64,000 nucleotides of DNA, taken from Fomitopsis serialis. Its lineage: Eukaryota > Basidiomycota > Agaricomycetes > Polyporales > Fomitopsidaceae. The stretch is from NCBI RefSeq assembly GCF_022376445.1, contig NW_025954978.1, forward strand, positions 372,001-436,000, written 5' to 3'. The notes under the pieces were generated by a model. It had not been told where the DNA came from. It worked only from the letters and a program-made list of their open reading frames with translations, and did no database searches. A program made the position numbers and the translations under genes. Shown piece after piece: positions 33,346-45,326 of the stretch; positions within the stretch are counted from its first letter, which is position 1; every line of letters begins with the position of its first letter.

Positions 33346-34687
33346 TCAGTCATCCTTTCCTCCCTTCGCGGGACCCTGCCCGAACAGCATCTCATCCACT
33401 TGTGCCTTCTTCCCTCTCAGCTGCAGAACCAAGCCCCACACAGGCGTCAAGAAGGGCACGAACATCGAAACGCGCGACTGGTACGCTGTGTACGCCTCGG
33501 GATACTTCGACAGCGAGATGCTCTCTGTGAAACGCGTCGACGAGACGAAGAGCGAGCACAGCACCAGCGCAGGCATAAGCGGCCAGAGGGGCGTCATCGA
33601 CGTCGGCGTGAGCGACAGGTTAGGCGTCTCTGGCGCGAGCAGAGGGAAGAGCGTGATGATGACCTGCGCAGCGTCAGCAAGTACCCGGGGTGGGTGGGGG
33701 CATGGCTCTTACCCAGAATGTTTGCTCGCAAAAGAAGTTCGGGTGGCGGGACCACGCCCAGAGCCCACGCGTCACAAATCCCTCTTCGCATCCTGCGGTG
33801 TCCATTGTATGCGCGCAGCAGGCCACTCGTTCTTCTCCAGAACGCCGGTGTGCTTGTACGTCTGGAAGGAGTACTGCTGATTGTCAGCGACGAACTCCAT
33901 AACGAGGTCGGCTACAGCGAGCGCGCCGAGCACGTAATCGGACGTGCTGAGGTGGGCCGGCTGCTGGAACGCAGCTATGTGCGCCGGGATGCCGAGCAGG
34001 AGAAGGATGATATTTTGGATGACGGCTTGAGTGGACAGAGGTCAGTGATGGTGTAGCTGTGGGCGACGTGAGGGCATACCGATGAAGACGAAGTTGAATA
34101 TATGGAAGAGCCAATTGGGGATCTTGCCGCGCACGATTTGCCAGCGGTAGTCCTCATCATGACTGAGACGAGTCTGTCGTTAAGCGATGTTCTAATAGGC
34201 AGAGAGCAAGAAGACATACAGATTGAACAACCCCCTCCTCCAAGTGTTGTATGACAAACTATGATTGTCCACGTCAGCAATTGAGTTAGCAACGCGCAGC
34301 GTGTAGCAGCGTACCGACACGTCCAGAGGAACTAAGACAACACTTGTGAGACGTTGCTCCACGCGTGACGAGACTGGAGCCTACCGTCAAGCCCAGCATC
34401 AACAATGCCCGAGGGCTATACCTCTGTCCGACTAACGGATGCACAGTTTCCGGCGTGTAAGGCCAAAATAGAAGGGGAGGTTCTTGAGGCCATAGCGGCA
34501 GCAACGCGAAATACGCGGTGTAGATTGTCGGCAGGAAGGTCCACACCCTGTCGACTTGCGACACATTTCCTGTTATGACAGAGAGTACCCATGCAACCAG
34601 CGTGGTCCCCGTGCAGAACTTGAGAGGCCATGCGAACGAGGCTGGAATGCTCCCGCGGATGAGCGCTGCGTATGGTAACGGAGCCAT
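33346..34687 (-). CDS. DUF1295 membrane protein (steroid 5-alpha-reductase-like)
   Basis: Multi-spanning ER-type membrane protein of the DUF1295 family, related to steroid 5-alpha-reductase and isoprenylcysteine methyltransferase folds. Biochemical role in fungi is not established. Six exons: 34687-34385, 34331-34315 (only 17 nt), 34258-34220, 34162-34080, 34025-33713 and 33663-33346. Motifs: [29 protein letters not shown], the highly conserved [22 protein letters not shown] (cofactor-site signature) and the C-terminal [16 protein letters not shown]. Predicted 357 residues, provided one G missing at about 33780 (minus strand GGG for GGGG) is allowed; otherwise exon 5 stops early. The gene is divergent from SDE2. 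Confidence 0.87.
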
Positions 34688-35058
34688 GTTGGTCTACTGA
34701 GTATAACGTCCTTTGCCTCACAGTAGGTGGTAACGGATGTTCAGCAGAGAGATACAATACTGTCCGAGTCGTCGCGGTGGTCGTCAACTTTGTGGTGTGG
34801 TCGTCGTCGCGGATGAGCTCTGGCACTGGCAGTGCACATCGACCGACGACCGTCACTCGAGCTGAGATGTCCCCTACCCCGGATCACGTGTGGTGGTGTT
34901 GCTTATGTAACTACATGTGTTGGGCCCCCGACTCGACTCGACCGCTCTCCTGTAACTTGCTCTCCTCGTCGTCCTCGCTATCCTCGCCCACACGTCGTCG
35001 GTGCTCTTCAACTCAATCATCTCCGCACGCGTCTGTTTGCTGTTCTAGACTACCAATC
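34688..35058. promoter_or_regulatory. Shared divergent promoter of the DUF1295 gene and SDE2
   Basis: A 371 bp gap between two opposite start codons. A CACGTG palindrome sits at 34885-34890, near the middle. The side towards SDE2 is rich in CT tracts (34960-35000), typical of fungal leaders. Confidence 0.5.
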
Positions 35059-36010
35059 ATGTCTACCTCAATCGTAGTGTCGACCTTTTCTCCGTTTCCG
35101 ACGCTCTCGCTCTCTGCACCGTCGGACGCGCCTTTCTCGACCCTCTACGACCTCCTCGCCCACCGCTACCCAGAGCTTCCTTCTGACCTTCTCCTGACGC
35201 CTCACCGCGGCTGCGCGCCCTCGCCCGATGCTTTGCTCTCATCGCTTCAAGACGACACCAATGCACCATCGTTCGTGTCGCTTCGCTTGGTGCCACGGCT
35301 CAGGGGAGGGAAGGGAGGTTTCGGGTCGCAGCTGCGCGCTGCTGGTGGTCGTATGAGCAGCCAGAAGACGAGCAACAACGACTCTTGCAGGGATCTCAGT
35401 GGGAGGCGTCTCAGCACAATAAAGGAAGCCAAGAAGTGCGTTTCTGCTGCCTTGTTCGCTGGAAAGAATTTACTGATGACCTGCACAGGCTCGCCGACTA
35501 CATTGAGAGCGAGCCTCAACGAAAGAAGGCGCATCAAGAGGCCCAGAGAGCGAAACTGGAGGCGTTGGAAAAGAAGCTTGGCATCGTCCATTCGGCAGAT
35601 GGCTCCAGCACCCCCGCCGAGCCGTTGGCTGGCAAGAAGCACCGTCTGGATGACGCGGAGTATCTGGAGCAGAGCCGTGAGCTTGTCGACAACGTCAAAA
35701 ACGCCGTCTCCGTCGGTGAGTATTCTCTTCCGTCACGAACCCCCGTGGTCAGCTCACCTCGCTCCCAGCTATGCTGAAGAAGAGGAAGAAAGCCAAGTCT
35801 TCTCAGAGCCCGCCTGCGGCAGTCAAGGACAAGTCTGCTACATCCAGCGACACTACCCCTGCCGCCAGTGTCGCTGAGGCCGCTTCATCCTCTGTCGCCG
35901 CTGCCTCAGAGGTTGCCTCGGCCGTCTCTGGGAAGGTTCTCGAGTCAGCCACAACTGCTCCTGTAGTCGTTGCTGCTGCGTCTGCGGTTGCTGCGGTCGC
36001 CAGCGCGTGA
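35059..36010 (+). CDS. SDE2: Sde2 splicing/genome-maintenance factor
   Basis: Sde2 is made as a ubiquitin-like fold fused to a C-terminal part. The fold is cleaved after Gly-Gly, and the released protein, starting with Lys, joins the spliceosome and supports splicing of selected introns. Here the N-terminal ubiquitin-like region (about residues 1-85) ends in [11 protein letters not shown], the exact processing site, followed by [12 protein letters not shown] and the family signature [10 protein letters not shown] Lys/Glu-rich coiled stretch and an Ala/Ser-rich tail follow. Three exons: 35059-35435, 35489-35715 and 35769-36010, both introns GT-AG, 281 residues, no frame defects. The low-complexity Ala/Val end ([12 protein letters not shown]) is unusual but open. 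Confidence 0.92.
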
Positions 36011-36573
36011 TGTGTGAGACTGTACGTTTGTTCTGTATTGGTTATGTATGCAGGTGGTATGCCCCACCTCCGATGTGAGACTACGCACGTTTCATAGCTC
36101 GTGAAGGATGGGGAAACGTTACGCCACTTCGATCCCATGAGACACTCGAGTCAGATGCGTGCGGCTTGCATGCGAAGTCATCGATCACGGTATGTCTCCC
36201 GAGAGCATCGGCGCATATGCATCGTAGCTGATCGTAGCAGCTGAAACATTGCGACCCCTGACTCAGTCAATTCATAGTCCGGTCTTTCGGTAAGTCCTTA
36301 CAGGCAACTCAGATGGCGTGCAAGCAGGCAATTGGGCCCTTGGGAGAGCGCCTGGTCTACATATTGCAAAGGTGTGTGCGTGCACGGGCTGAAGATGTCA
36401 GCCTGCGCTGGGAACATGTGCCCCTCTTGGCTCCGGCGCTCAGTGAGTGTATATAGACCTGGGCGATCCTCGACTTCTCAGATCTCAGCACTCACCGAGG
36501 ATCGACTTCTGAAGCCTGATTGTTTGACATCTGCATCAGCCTCCAACTGTGCTAAACACCTCCTTATCTCATC
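36011..36573. other. Intergenic, nothing recognised
   Basis: 3' flank of SDE2 and upstream region of the HD-domain gene; a CT-rich stretch directly precedes the latter's ATG. Confidence 0.4.
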
Positions 36574-37627
36574 ATGTCGAGAGACGACGTCGCCTTCTAT
36601 GGTTTCACACCCGTGCCGAGGGACCCGGATGTGCTATTCAAAGATCATCCCACCGCGAGCGGGCCCAACCCAAAGCAAGACCTGTTCACGATCGACGACT
36701 TCCCCTTCCCGGACTCCGCAGTCGTCCGTGCGGTGAAGGAGTTCGTCAAAGTACGCGAGTTCTCTCGTCCGCTGGTGCTCTTCAAATCCGTTAACGAAGG
36801 TCATTCCTCGCGCAGAAAGAGCTCGATGAGCAGACATATAACCACAGCCACCGAGTATACGTCTACGGTCCGGCATTCGTCTCATCGTACTGCGGGGACC
36901 TCACTCATATGTAGTTGACGCGTGCAGGCACTGCGCTGGTGAAGACACACTTCCCGTCCTGGACGTATGACAATGAGACGTACTACCTGTCGTCCCTCCT
37001 GCACGACATCGGGACCGCCGAGCGGTTCCTCGCGACGACGAAGATGTCCTTCGAGTTCAAGGGCGCGATCGTGGCGCGCGACCTGATCTTGCAGCAGGGC
37101 GGGGCCGAAGACCAGGCGGATAGCGTCTGCGACGCCATTATCAGGCACCAGGATATCTTCGTGAAGGGGTGAGGACGTCTCCGGTGTCATGCTGAGTCGT
37201 GTTTCTTACCGCGTTCTGGTCGTGCACCAGTGGGAACATCACGATGGTTGGACAGATTCTGCAGCTCGCGACGATCTTGGGTACGCTCGCGCTCTCATCG
37301 GCGCTACCGTCGTGCTAACTCACTCTTCTGCATAGATAACGTTGGAATGTGAGTGTCCACGGGAGGCCCAAGACTTCGATTCTGACCTTACCGCGCGTCA
37401 GCCGGGCGAACCTCGTCCACCCGCGCCTCATCGAGACGACGACCGCGGCCTTCCCGCGCAAGGGTTGGTCCGAGCATTTCGCGCGCGTCGTCGAGAAGGA
37501 GCTCGCGCTCAAGCCGTGGTGCCACACGTCGACGTTCGAGGTGCCCAACTGGAAGGAGGGCGTGCGGAGCAACTTCGCGACGGACGTCAGAGGAAACGAA
37601 GTTATGCGGCCTTTCGATCGAGAGTAG
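36574..37627 (+). CDS. Cyanamide hydratase-like HD-domain protein
   Basis: Member of the HD-domain group that includes fungal cyanamide hydratase and yeast DDI2/DDI3, which hydrate cyanamide to urea. Six exons: 36574-36750, 36816-36867, 36928-37168, 37231-37280, 37336-37348 (13 nt) and 37402-37627, 252 residues, all introns GT-AG and phases consistent. Metal-binding residues are visible: the first His in NHSHRVYVYG, the HD pair in LLHDIGTAERF, and a later His in IRHQD, with the closing Asp in ILDNVG. The N-terminus (FYGFTPVPRDP) and the C-terminal NPFDR-like ending (VMRPFDRE) match the family. Family members act on cyanamide, but the physiological substrate here is inferred only. Confidence 0.9.
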
Positions 37628-37922
37628 GAATATGAACATTGTGGAAAGTAGCGCTACTCGTTTACTTGAAAGCCAAGCCCTCTACAATTGAAATACACAT
37701 TGAACTAGGTGTTGCTCGTCATGAGGAAGTACAGGCAGGATCTGAACATTACATAGAAATGATGGTAGACAAGTGTTATTCGTTTCCTTCGCTCACCTCC
37801 CTCAACCACATCTAGCGCAAGCAACGACCAAGACCAGATCAAGACTGAATCTCGCACATCCACAACATCATCTACATACATACATACAGCAGACGTCATA
37901 TCGTTGGCTTACAACACACCTA
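37628..37922. other. Convergent 3' flanks
   Basis: Short gap between the HD-domain gene and the FunK1 gene on the opposite strand; includes a CATA repeat near 37875. Confidence 0.4.
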
Positions 37923-40900
37923 TCAACGCCGCTTCGGTTCACCCTCCTTCCCCTTGCCCTTCCCCCTAGCCCCGCGTCCGCGAGCGGCCCTCGCCCCTTG
38001 TCCTCCGCGACTCCTACCCCCTCGTCCTCGACTTCCGCTCGCAACATCACTCCCCTCCTGCGTAGACTGATTACTACGGCCGCGACCCGTACTACGTGTC
38101 TGTCTCGTCGGCATCGACTGCGAGGAACCCGCAGTGTCTGACGGTGGGGGTGTCTGTGCGTTCGAGGTGCTCGGGACCGCCGAGCTACGGCTCTCAGATC
38201 GCGCAGCAGTGTTCGCAGCCTTCGAGGTCTGCCGTGTCCTGAGCCGCACAGACTTCAACTCCAGATCAGCGGGATTCGTCACCGCATTACGTCCGCGAGG
38301 CGCGGGAGAGGGTGATGGGTCTCGCTCGTCGTCTGAATTGCCGCCTGCAATCCCGGCGTCACGCACAACAGGAGCTGGGTCTTCGGTGAGGGGGGGCTCG
38401 TCTGCCTCGTTGTCCTCGTGGATAGTCGGTTGTTTTGACAATTTGCGAGGCGTACGCTCCCAGTCCTTGTGATCCGCCTCGCGCCGTTTCTCCTCCTTGT
38501 CGAAGGCCACCTCTTGTTCCGATGTACGAACTTCAGGCTTGGCGAGGAGGAGCTGTTCCATCCGTTCGAAGGCCTTAACAAATTCTCCGTAGGTGTCATC
38601 GCAGTCGAAGTTGTCCTTCTCATATCCCTTGTGAAGGATGACCCAAAGGCGCTGCAGAAGAGGGATGAGCGGCCGGTAATAGTCCGCTACACACTTGAGA
38701 CATTTATCGAAGTAGTTGAAGTTCATGATGATGGTTTCCTTTTTGAAACCTAGCAGGCTGAGGTCGGCAACCCGGAAAAGCGCAGTGTACTCAGCGGTAA
38801 GGATCTTTTTGCTAGGGTCCCACAGATCGGAACGTCGCATCGCCGGACCAGCTCTGCAGATGCAAATCCAGAGGAGAATCCAGAAGATGCTCTCCAAGTC
38901 ATGGAAGAACGTGTGTTTAGGTTGAGTGACGACGCCGTCCTCGTCTTCTGTCCCGGGTGCTTGTTTCTCCGCAAAAAAATCAACATCGTCGTTGGGCTGG
39001 CTGGCCTTGGAGTAGATTTCTCCTCGGAGAATCTCCCCGGACATGAATGGTCGCGTGCCCTACTAGCATTCAGCATGCTACGCCAGTCAATCTCGAAGAA
39101 GATCAGCGTACCGAAATCGGATCCTCAGCAAGTGTGGGATCGTCGGAAAACTTTGCGTAGTCCATGTCTATGATCACGCCCCGGAAGCCTACTTTTTTGC
39201 TCCCCGTGATAAGGATGTTACCTTCGCTGAGATCGCGGTGTAGGACGCCCATCTTGAATGCCGTCCAATGCCCTACGGCAGAACGACTAAATCCCGACTG
39301 CACACCTTCATGATACACTAGTACTCACCAACAAGCGCGTCACGCATGGCCTGGACCGTTTCGAGAAGTGTAAGACCCATCTTGATCGGCCAACCGTACG
39401 TCTCCATGACCAGTCTTGAATGTGTTCTTCCGCGAGGCGATCGTTCGGGCACGTCAATAAGAGGTAGGTAGTCAATAAGAGACCCGTAGTCCGTCGTGTT
39501 TCCCCTGGTTCTATCAGGTGTGGACGATGGAATCGTGTTCGGATCGAAGCCCTTCTGCGCCATGTCAATGCAGCGGGGTTTCGCGTAGACGTGCAGACCG
39601 CGACGGATCCGCGATGCGACGGTGTCTTCCTGGTCGCCGACGTACACCACCCCGTACGACCGCATCGTCGCGACTCCAGGAGTGCGTCCGATCTTCGCAT
39701 AGAACTCGCCCTCAAGGCGCCGCTCGTCGTCGCGCCATGTGTCCTTCACGATGAACAGCTGCACAGGCATCAGGCCGGCGAAAAAGAGGAACACAACGAC
39801 GACGGACGCACCGGACGGTCTTCCTGCGGCAGCGACAAATCGTCGAGCAGCCACGCCTTCCAGATGCGCGTCGCACGCCCGCGGATCACCTCGCCGCGTT
39901 GCACGTTGAGACCTTTGTACAGCACGAATGTCTCCGTCTTGTTCTCGTCCATCACACCATACTCCGCGCCCTCCTTCTGCTTCGGCATGTCGATCACCCA
40001 GTAGTGGTCCTCCTTTTCCGGGTTCCACGGTACCGCGTAAGAGCGCTCGAATTTCAGGCGTCTCACCTCGCTTCTCGAGTACTTTTGCTGCTCGCGAATG
40101 ACCGACATTGAGGTGTCCCACCCAAGATCGGCGGGCAACAACGTGCATATCCCGACGATGACGCGAATCAGCAGCTCTGGTTTCTACAAGGTAGATCAAT
40201 GGCGACCGTGGGTTAGCACAGCCGCACGACGCACCTCGTGGATGTTGAAAACGACCGATCCTAGGACGCCAGTCCGGTCGGCCAAGTACACGGACATGTT
40301 CGTGCATGCCACCACGATGCCGAGCACAAAGCAGCGGTCCATCGACTCGTGGAAGACCATACGCATGTATTTCAAGAGCTGGAGCAGCGCAGGACCGTCC
40401 CGCACCTGCTTCTTCATTTCCACTGGGACCACGACGCGACTCCACGGTACAGGCTGTTCGTCTTTGACCCCGATCGTCGCGACGATGTCTGGCCTGATGT
40501 CTGCCGCGTAGCGATCCCGGGATAGGGGTCGAGTGTTGTGGTAGTCCCGCCATTGCACGTCGTTCGGTGTCGCGCCAGACTTCGGTATGAGGCCAGCGAT
40601 AGATTTGACAAGCGTAACAAACGGCGCGTACAAGTCGCTTTCGTGGTTAGGCGGCTCGGTCGTGTAGCCTGACCACCGCTTCTCCGACCCGGAACCATCA
40701 TATAATTGAAATTTCAAGGCGTTCGCGAGGACCTTGTCTACGAGCTTGATCGGCACAGGGAACATTTCCTCCAGGAAGCCTGCAACGTCGCAGAATACGT
40801 CACACGAGAGCTCATGAACGACGTCGGCTTCAAGCTGGTCAGCGTTCCATTTCAGCTTATACGCTGGCGCAGAATAAGGGTGACTAGAAGCAGTATATGA

Positions 40901-40981
40901 GCCTTTGGTCTCGAGAATGGGAGTGTTTGGAGGGCCATGTAGGAGCGGCCCTTCGCCACCCACAAGCTGAATGTTACGCAT
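37923..40981 (-). CDS. FunK1 fungal-type protein kinase, intact, with RGG/basic tail
   Basis: Five exons: 40981-40235, 40183-39812, 39758-39329, 39272-39112 and 39059-37923, all GT-AG and in phase, 948 residues. The N-terminal family domain begins KGSYTASSHPYSAP and carries ADIRPDIVATIGVKDEQPVP with a conserved VPVEMKKQ strand. The kinase core has HRDLSEGNILI (catalytic Asp, though the usual Asn of HRDxxxxN is held by GN), VIIDMDYAK (metal-binding Asp), then TRPFMSGEILRGE and HDLESIFWILLWI. The C-terminal 200 residues are charged and disordered, ending in Arg-Gly repeats (SRGRGGRSRGGQGARAARG) then Lys/Gly, suggesting RNA binding or nuclear location. Only distantly similar to copies A and B. 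The start at 40981 is the first ATG of the open exon; an upstream exon cannot be excluded. Confidence 0.88.
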
Positions 40982-43900
40982 ACCTCGAGGAGGCGGAGGA
41001 TGTTGATCCGACGCAAGACCCACTCATTTTATATGCAATCAGGCTGGCGGAGAGAAACAAAGCAGACTGACTCGGAGCAGCGCCCGTGGCCTACGGTGTT
41101 CGAATATGAACAACACGAGGACCGCGTCTGGCTGATAGCCGATCCCCATCAATGCTTCTTTCCCAAATCGGCAGGTGTTGTTCGTTGCTGCCAGCCGCCT
41201 AACCTCAGCCATTTTGTGCAGCGCAGCAGGTGGTCGATAGTATGATCCATGCAGAGTATCTATTCTCCGCAGGATGTCAGCCTGACACTCATGATCTTCT
41301 GCACTCTCCCAGAGGTGCTCGTCAAGTCTTCGTTGACTCACAGCGCCGCCCCTCGTGGGGACGCTGCGCAGGCATTATCATTCTGCTTCCATGGGGAAAA
41401 TTTACAGAAGCGTGGCAGCGCCACTAACCTTTTTGGTTGATCAGGTTTCTAGAGGCAGCCACGGGTTCGCGGAGCTTCAAGAAGGACAATGAGGCTAAGG
41501 CCTGTTGTGCGCCGATGAGTAGCAATAATGATCGCAATGTCCGAATCGGGTGTGGCAACCACAACCTTAGTCCACGGAGAAAGCGGTCCGTACATTCCAC
41601 AAGAACTCCCCCATCATGGGCACATCACCTTTCCCCGAAAAGTCTAGATGAGAATGATGAAGGCTGGGCTATATCCGACGCAATGGCCGAGTCAGTGTAA
41701 ACTCATGTTGTCCAAGCCTTATATCGAATACGCGTCGCCCCAGCACACGGTGTTTTAATACTTCAGGAGACAATCTCACCTAGTCAATGGCCGAAAATTG
41801 TTGCTCCGAATCGTTGCCGTCATCCCTGGGAGCCCAGCCCTTATACTGACCAGTACCATACTAGGCCGGGGTTGCGAGCCATAACCCGAGCCACGCGCCT
41901 CGCTCATTCTCCTGCTTTCGTCTTTGGGGGTCATTGTTAATGAGCCAATTAAAGGCAGATGTATCCCTAGCATACATTACCTAAGTATTGATTGTTTTGC
42001 CACTGCGTTCCACGAGTTGGGGTCCGGCTCGGCCACAGGTCCGACCAGTGCTTGTTCCCAATTCGGTGGTCCCTTTCGATGCCACCATGCCTAAGCCTCG
42101 TGATTCTATCCTAGGCTTGGCCCTCATGAGTCACGAACGGCGTCTCACGCGAGTCAGAGCCTAGGGTCCAGATACGCTCGAACACTTGTGTCTGTCACAG
42201 TGGCTCCGAGCCACACATGAGGCATGTGGCGTCGTCTTGATTACGGTTCGAAGCTCCCCAGAAGGGTGGCCAAGGTGCGTAATGTGCTCTGCAATGTCCA
42301 TACGCATGATTATATCCTCCACCGAGCACAAGTTCTCACCTACATGAGGACGCTCGAAAGATCTTCGACTCGTTTGCTGTCCTACTAGCTGGACAGTGAT
42401 ACTCAGGATTATTTTCAGTAATCCCGATGAACGCAGTGCTACACCTGCATAGCCATGGCATAGACGCGCTGCTTCAACGTGTTGACCCTTGATGATATTC
42501 TCTGAAGAACGCACGGGTCCAGTGATACGCATGCGAGGACCGCCGCTAGTAACAGGACTTATGAACAGCTCTTCTGCATTGCGTATGCGCATAGCCGTCA
42601 AATCCGTAAGGCAAAGGAGTAAGTCTACGGTGAGGCCCGCGACTTGTCACGCATCGCAACAGTTGACGCACCGCTCCTAAGAAGCGATCAGCTTCAAGTT
42701 CTGACCGGGTGACGCCGCAGTGCACAGACTCGGAGTCGGACCGTCACCATTGAATGGTACTCACATAGGTGCACTACTAGTATGCTGCGCCTCCACGTCC
42801 TCAATAGTTTCCTGTCAAGATGCATCAAGGAGTAAGTCAACATGATCATGTTCAGAATTCACGCACTGAAGTTACGACCGTGACCGCGTTCGCGAGTGTG
42901 GCGTCGGCGATCTGACTGTCATGTGATCGTGACACGAGGCTCGCTCTTTCGATAAGAGGCTACGGCCCACCAATGAACTTGAAGATCTCAGAGACTCGAA
43001 AATGACGGCCTCGATGTGGTGACTGAACGGTGAAAGAGCCTAGGCATAGCGCCAAAAATTGACGGCCCAGCCGCAGATTATCTGTGTATTTACCTCAACC
43101 GTAGAAGTTGAGCGCACGCGGCTGCGCAACTTCATCCAGTGCTTAGTATGTATGCCAGTGGAATCTGTCTGAGGGCCTCAAAACAGATATCCTGTGATTT
43201 ACACAGACGCAGCTTACTCGCAAGAGGAAGCTAGAACAAAAAATGGGAGTCTTCGTTGGCTTCGCGAGCGTACTGTAGGACTCACGCCCGCCGCCGACGT
43301 GCAAACTACCACAGCAGCTGACAATGCGGTCGAACGCGCTCACGTGAGATGGCATCCACGATCGAAGACGCGCCTTGACAGTGACACTCGACCCGACTTG
43401 GAGTCTTGAGCCAGGCCTCCTTCCTCCGATTCTGCCATCATCTCAGTAATCCCCGCTCTTTACACTTCACCTATTTCAGGTCTGTAGACTCATGAAGTAT
43501 TTACCTTGGACATCTACCCTTGCCTGTGATCGCTGCGTGCAGGCTATTGCGCATATATGCAGCATCGCCAAAAGTGCACGACGCAGATCTCACATTATCG
43601 CACATTGTATGTGAAATCTGTCCTGTCTTGCTTATCTGTATTAGTTGCCCTTTTTCTTGCACTACTTTCGTGTTGGGTTGCGATGACTTACCATGTATTT
43701 GTCATCTTCAGTTCCCTCGCCGCATCGTGCAGCGGTGCTAATGGCCGGAAAGAGATGTGTCAGCGAAGGTAAGATATCACCGAGAGAACACAAGAAATAC
43801 GTACTGTCTCGACCAGACAATGTCCACCGCATTTCGGTTCCAGTCACTGTCTTTACCTTTCAACGCGTTCGGCTTCACCATACATCGCACATCGCTGACA

Positions 43901-44244
43901 GAGATTCATACCCACATATGCAGGTACAAAAAATATAATACAGCCTTTACACACCGTCAAATAACGTACACACTCGCTGAACGTACTACCGGCGCGATGC
44001 TGACGAGGCGAGACCGCGAGATCAAAACTGGAAGAGAGGAATGGGATGATACGAGCTGAGCGCCAGACGTGGCGAATGAACTCTGGTGCAAAGTATATGA
44101 GCAGAATGAGGGTCCGAGTCGAGAAATACCGACAATACTGTGGGCAGAAGCCCTTGAATGGTCACGCGCAACGACGCAGATCGAGCAGCTAAATAAGCAT
44201 CACTAACTAGATGACAATGCGAACAGAAGAGGGTAGGTACTCAC
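40982..44244. other. Gene desert, 3.3 kb
   Basis: No open frame on either strand resembles a family or keeps a splice-consistent extension. It probably holds old, unrecognisable repeat sequence. The first few hundred bases would contain the FunK1 promoter. Confidence 0.5.
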
Positions 44245-44428
44245 CGAGATTCCAGTGGCGGAAGTGGTGAAGTCCTGAGGTTGAACTTCGCGAGTCGCGC
44301 TTGTTGACATAGTCATTGAAGCCGAGGCCCGGAATGTCGATGACGGTGAGTTTGTCGAGCTGCTCGTGGTCGCGGCGGCTGTAGTCCCTCGGCGGGGACA
44401 GCTCAGTGGAGTTCAAGAGCGTGTTCAC
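44245..44428 (-). pseudogene. Septin gene fragment
   Basis: The minus strand reads VNTLLNSTELSPPRDYSRR, then QLDKLTVIDIPGLGFNDYVN, then KRDSR, before a GTGAGT donor at 44244. This corresponds to the start of a septin GTPase domain: the strand after the P-loop, the DYSRR/QLDK region, and the G3 motif (normally DTPGFGDYVN). About twenty residues between QLDK and LTVID are missing. The P-loop itself and the rest of the septin are absent, and a pyrimidine minisatellite begins directly upstream. Confidence 0.65.
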
Positions 44429-44449
44429 TAGTCTTGTCGGCTTTAGCTC

Positions 44450-44770
44450 GCCCTCTTGTTAGCTAGTAGCCCGCCGGTCTGCTGGTTCGCCCACTCACCT
44501 GCCTACCCTCGGCTTCTCGCCAGCCTGCGCTCGGCTCATTACGCACTCGCTCGCCCTTTCCCGCCCGCTCGTCCACTCGCCGCTGGATTGTTGTTGCCCG
44601 CCCGCGCTCACCTTCTTGCTGGTTCTCCTGCCACCTCGTCTACTCACCCGCCTCCTCGCCTACTTGCCTACCCTCTCGTCCGCTCGCCTCGGCTCGCTTC
44701 CTCGCGGCTCCTCGCCCGCCTGTTCTTATCCGCTCACCCATAAGTACTCGCTTTCTCGAATGCTTGCCCG
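44450..44770 (+). repeat. CTCGCCCGC pyrimidine-rich minisatellite
   Basis: Same composition and word set as the array at 13165-13660 in the palindrome (CTCGCCCGC, CTCACCCGC, CTTGCTGG). Marks a second site of the same repeat family. Confidence 0.75.
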
Positions 44771-44794
44771 TAGCCTGCTCACCCGCTCGACCTT

Positions 44795-44890
44795 GCCTTG
44801 TCCATGCCAACCGCGCCAACCGCGCACACCCGTACCCGCTGCGGCGGGTTTGTACCCGGGCGGGTACGGGCCCGGGTAGAGTACGGGATA
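44795..44890. repeat. GGGTACGGG/ACCCG-rich repeat, second copy
   Basis: Words CACCCGTACCCGC, GGCGGGTTTGTACCCGGGCG and GGGTACGGGCCCGGGTAGAG; resembles 12185-12310. The minisatellite plus ACCCG block together therefore recur at two places. Confidence 0.55.
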
Positions 44891-45326
44891 CCCATGCATA
44901 TACTGATGCTCTTCCTGAGGGCCGGGGCTGGGGTCGCGGCCATCGTCGACTTCATTGACGACAGCACAATGTGTATATGCACCAGGAGCAGCACCCCCAG
45001 CGCAAACGAGTTAAAGGACGAGGCGAGCGGGATAGAAGTGTGATGAGAACAATCAAGAGAGATCGATGGTTGGGCAGGCATGCAAGGGCGGGTGGGCGCG
45101 TGAGATCGGGCAGGTGGAACCGGCGGGCGGGGATAACAGCGGCGACAATAGAGTTGGTTCACAATCAGTAAAGGGGATGGCGAGAGCGAGGTACTTGGAG
45201 GACAATGTCGGAGTGTGCAAGTGAGAGGATGGTGGTTGTGGAAGAAGAATTTGAGAGACGACACAGCGTCTCAAGATCTCAAGACTGGCTATATGCGCCC
45301 ACGTGACCGCGTGCAGTCGAGCACTA

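Noticed and set aside
39760..39780. Frameshift in the 38-41 kb FunK1 gene after the phrase LSLPQEDRP
   Set aside because: A perfect GTGCGT...CAG intron (39811-39759) in phase 0 explains the frame change.
30917..41000. Metabolic gene cluster containing ILV5, the HD protein and DUF1295
   Set aside because: No backbone enzyme, regulator or shared substrate; strands and promoters are independent.
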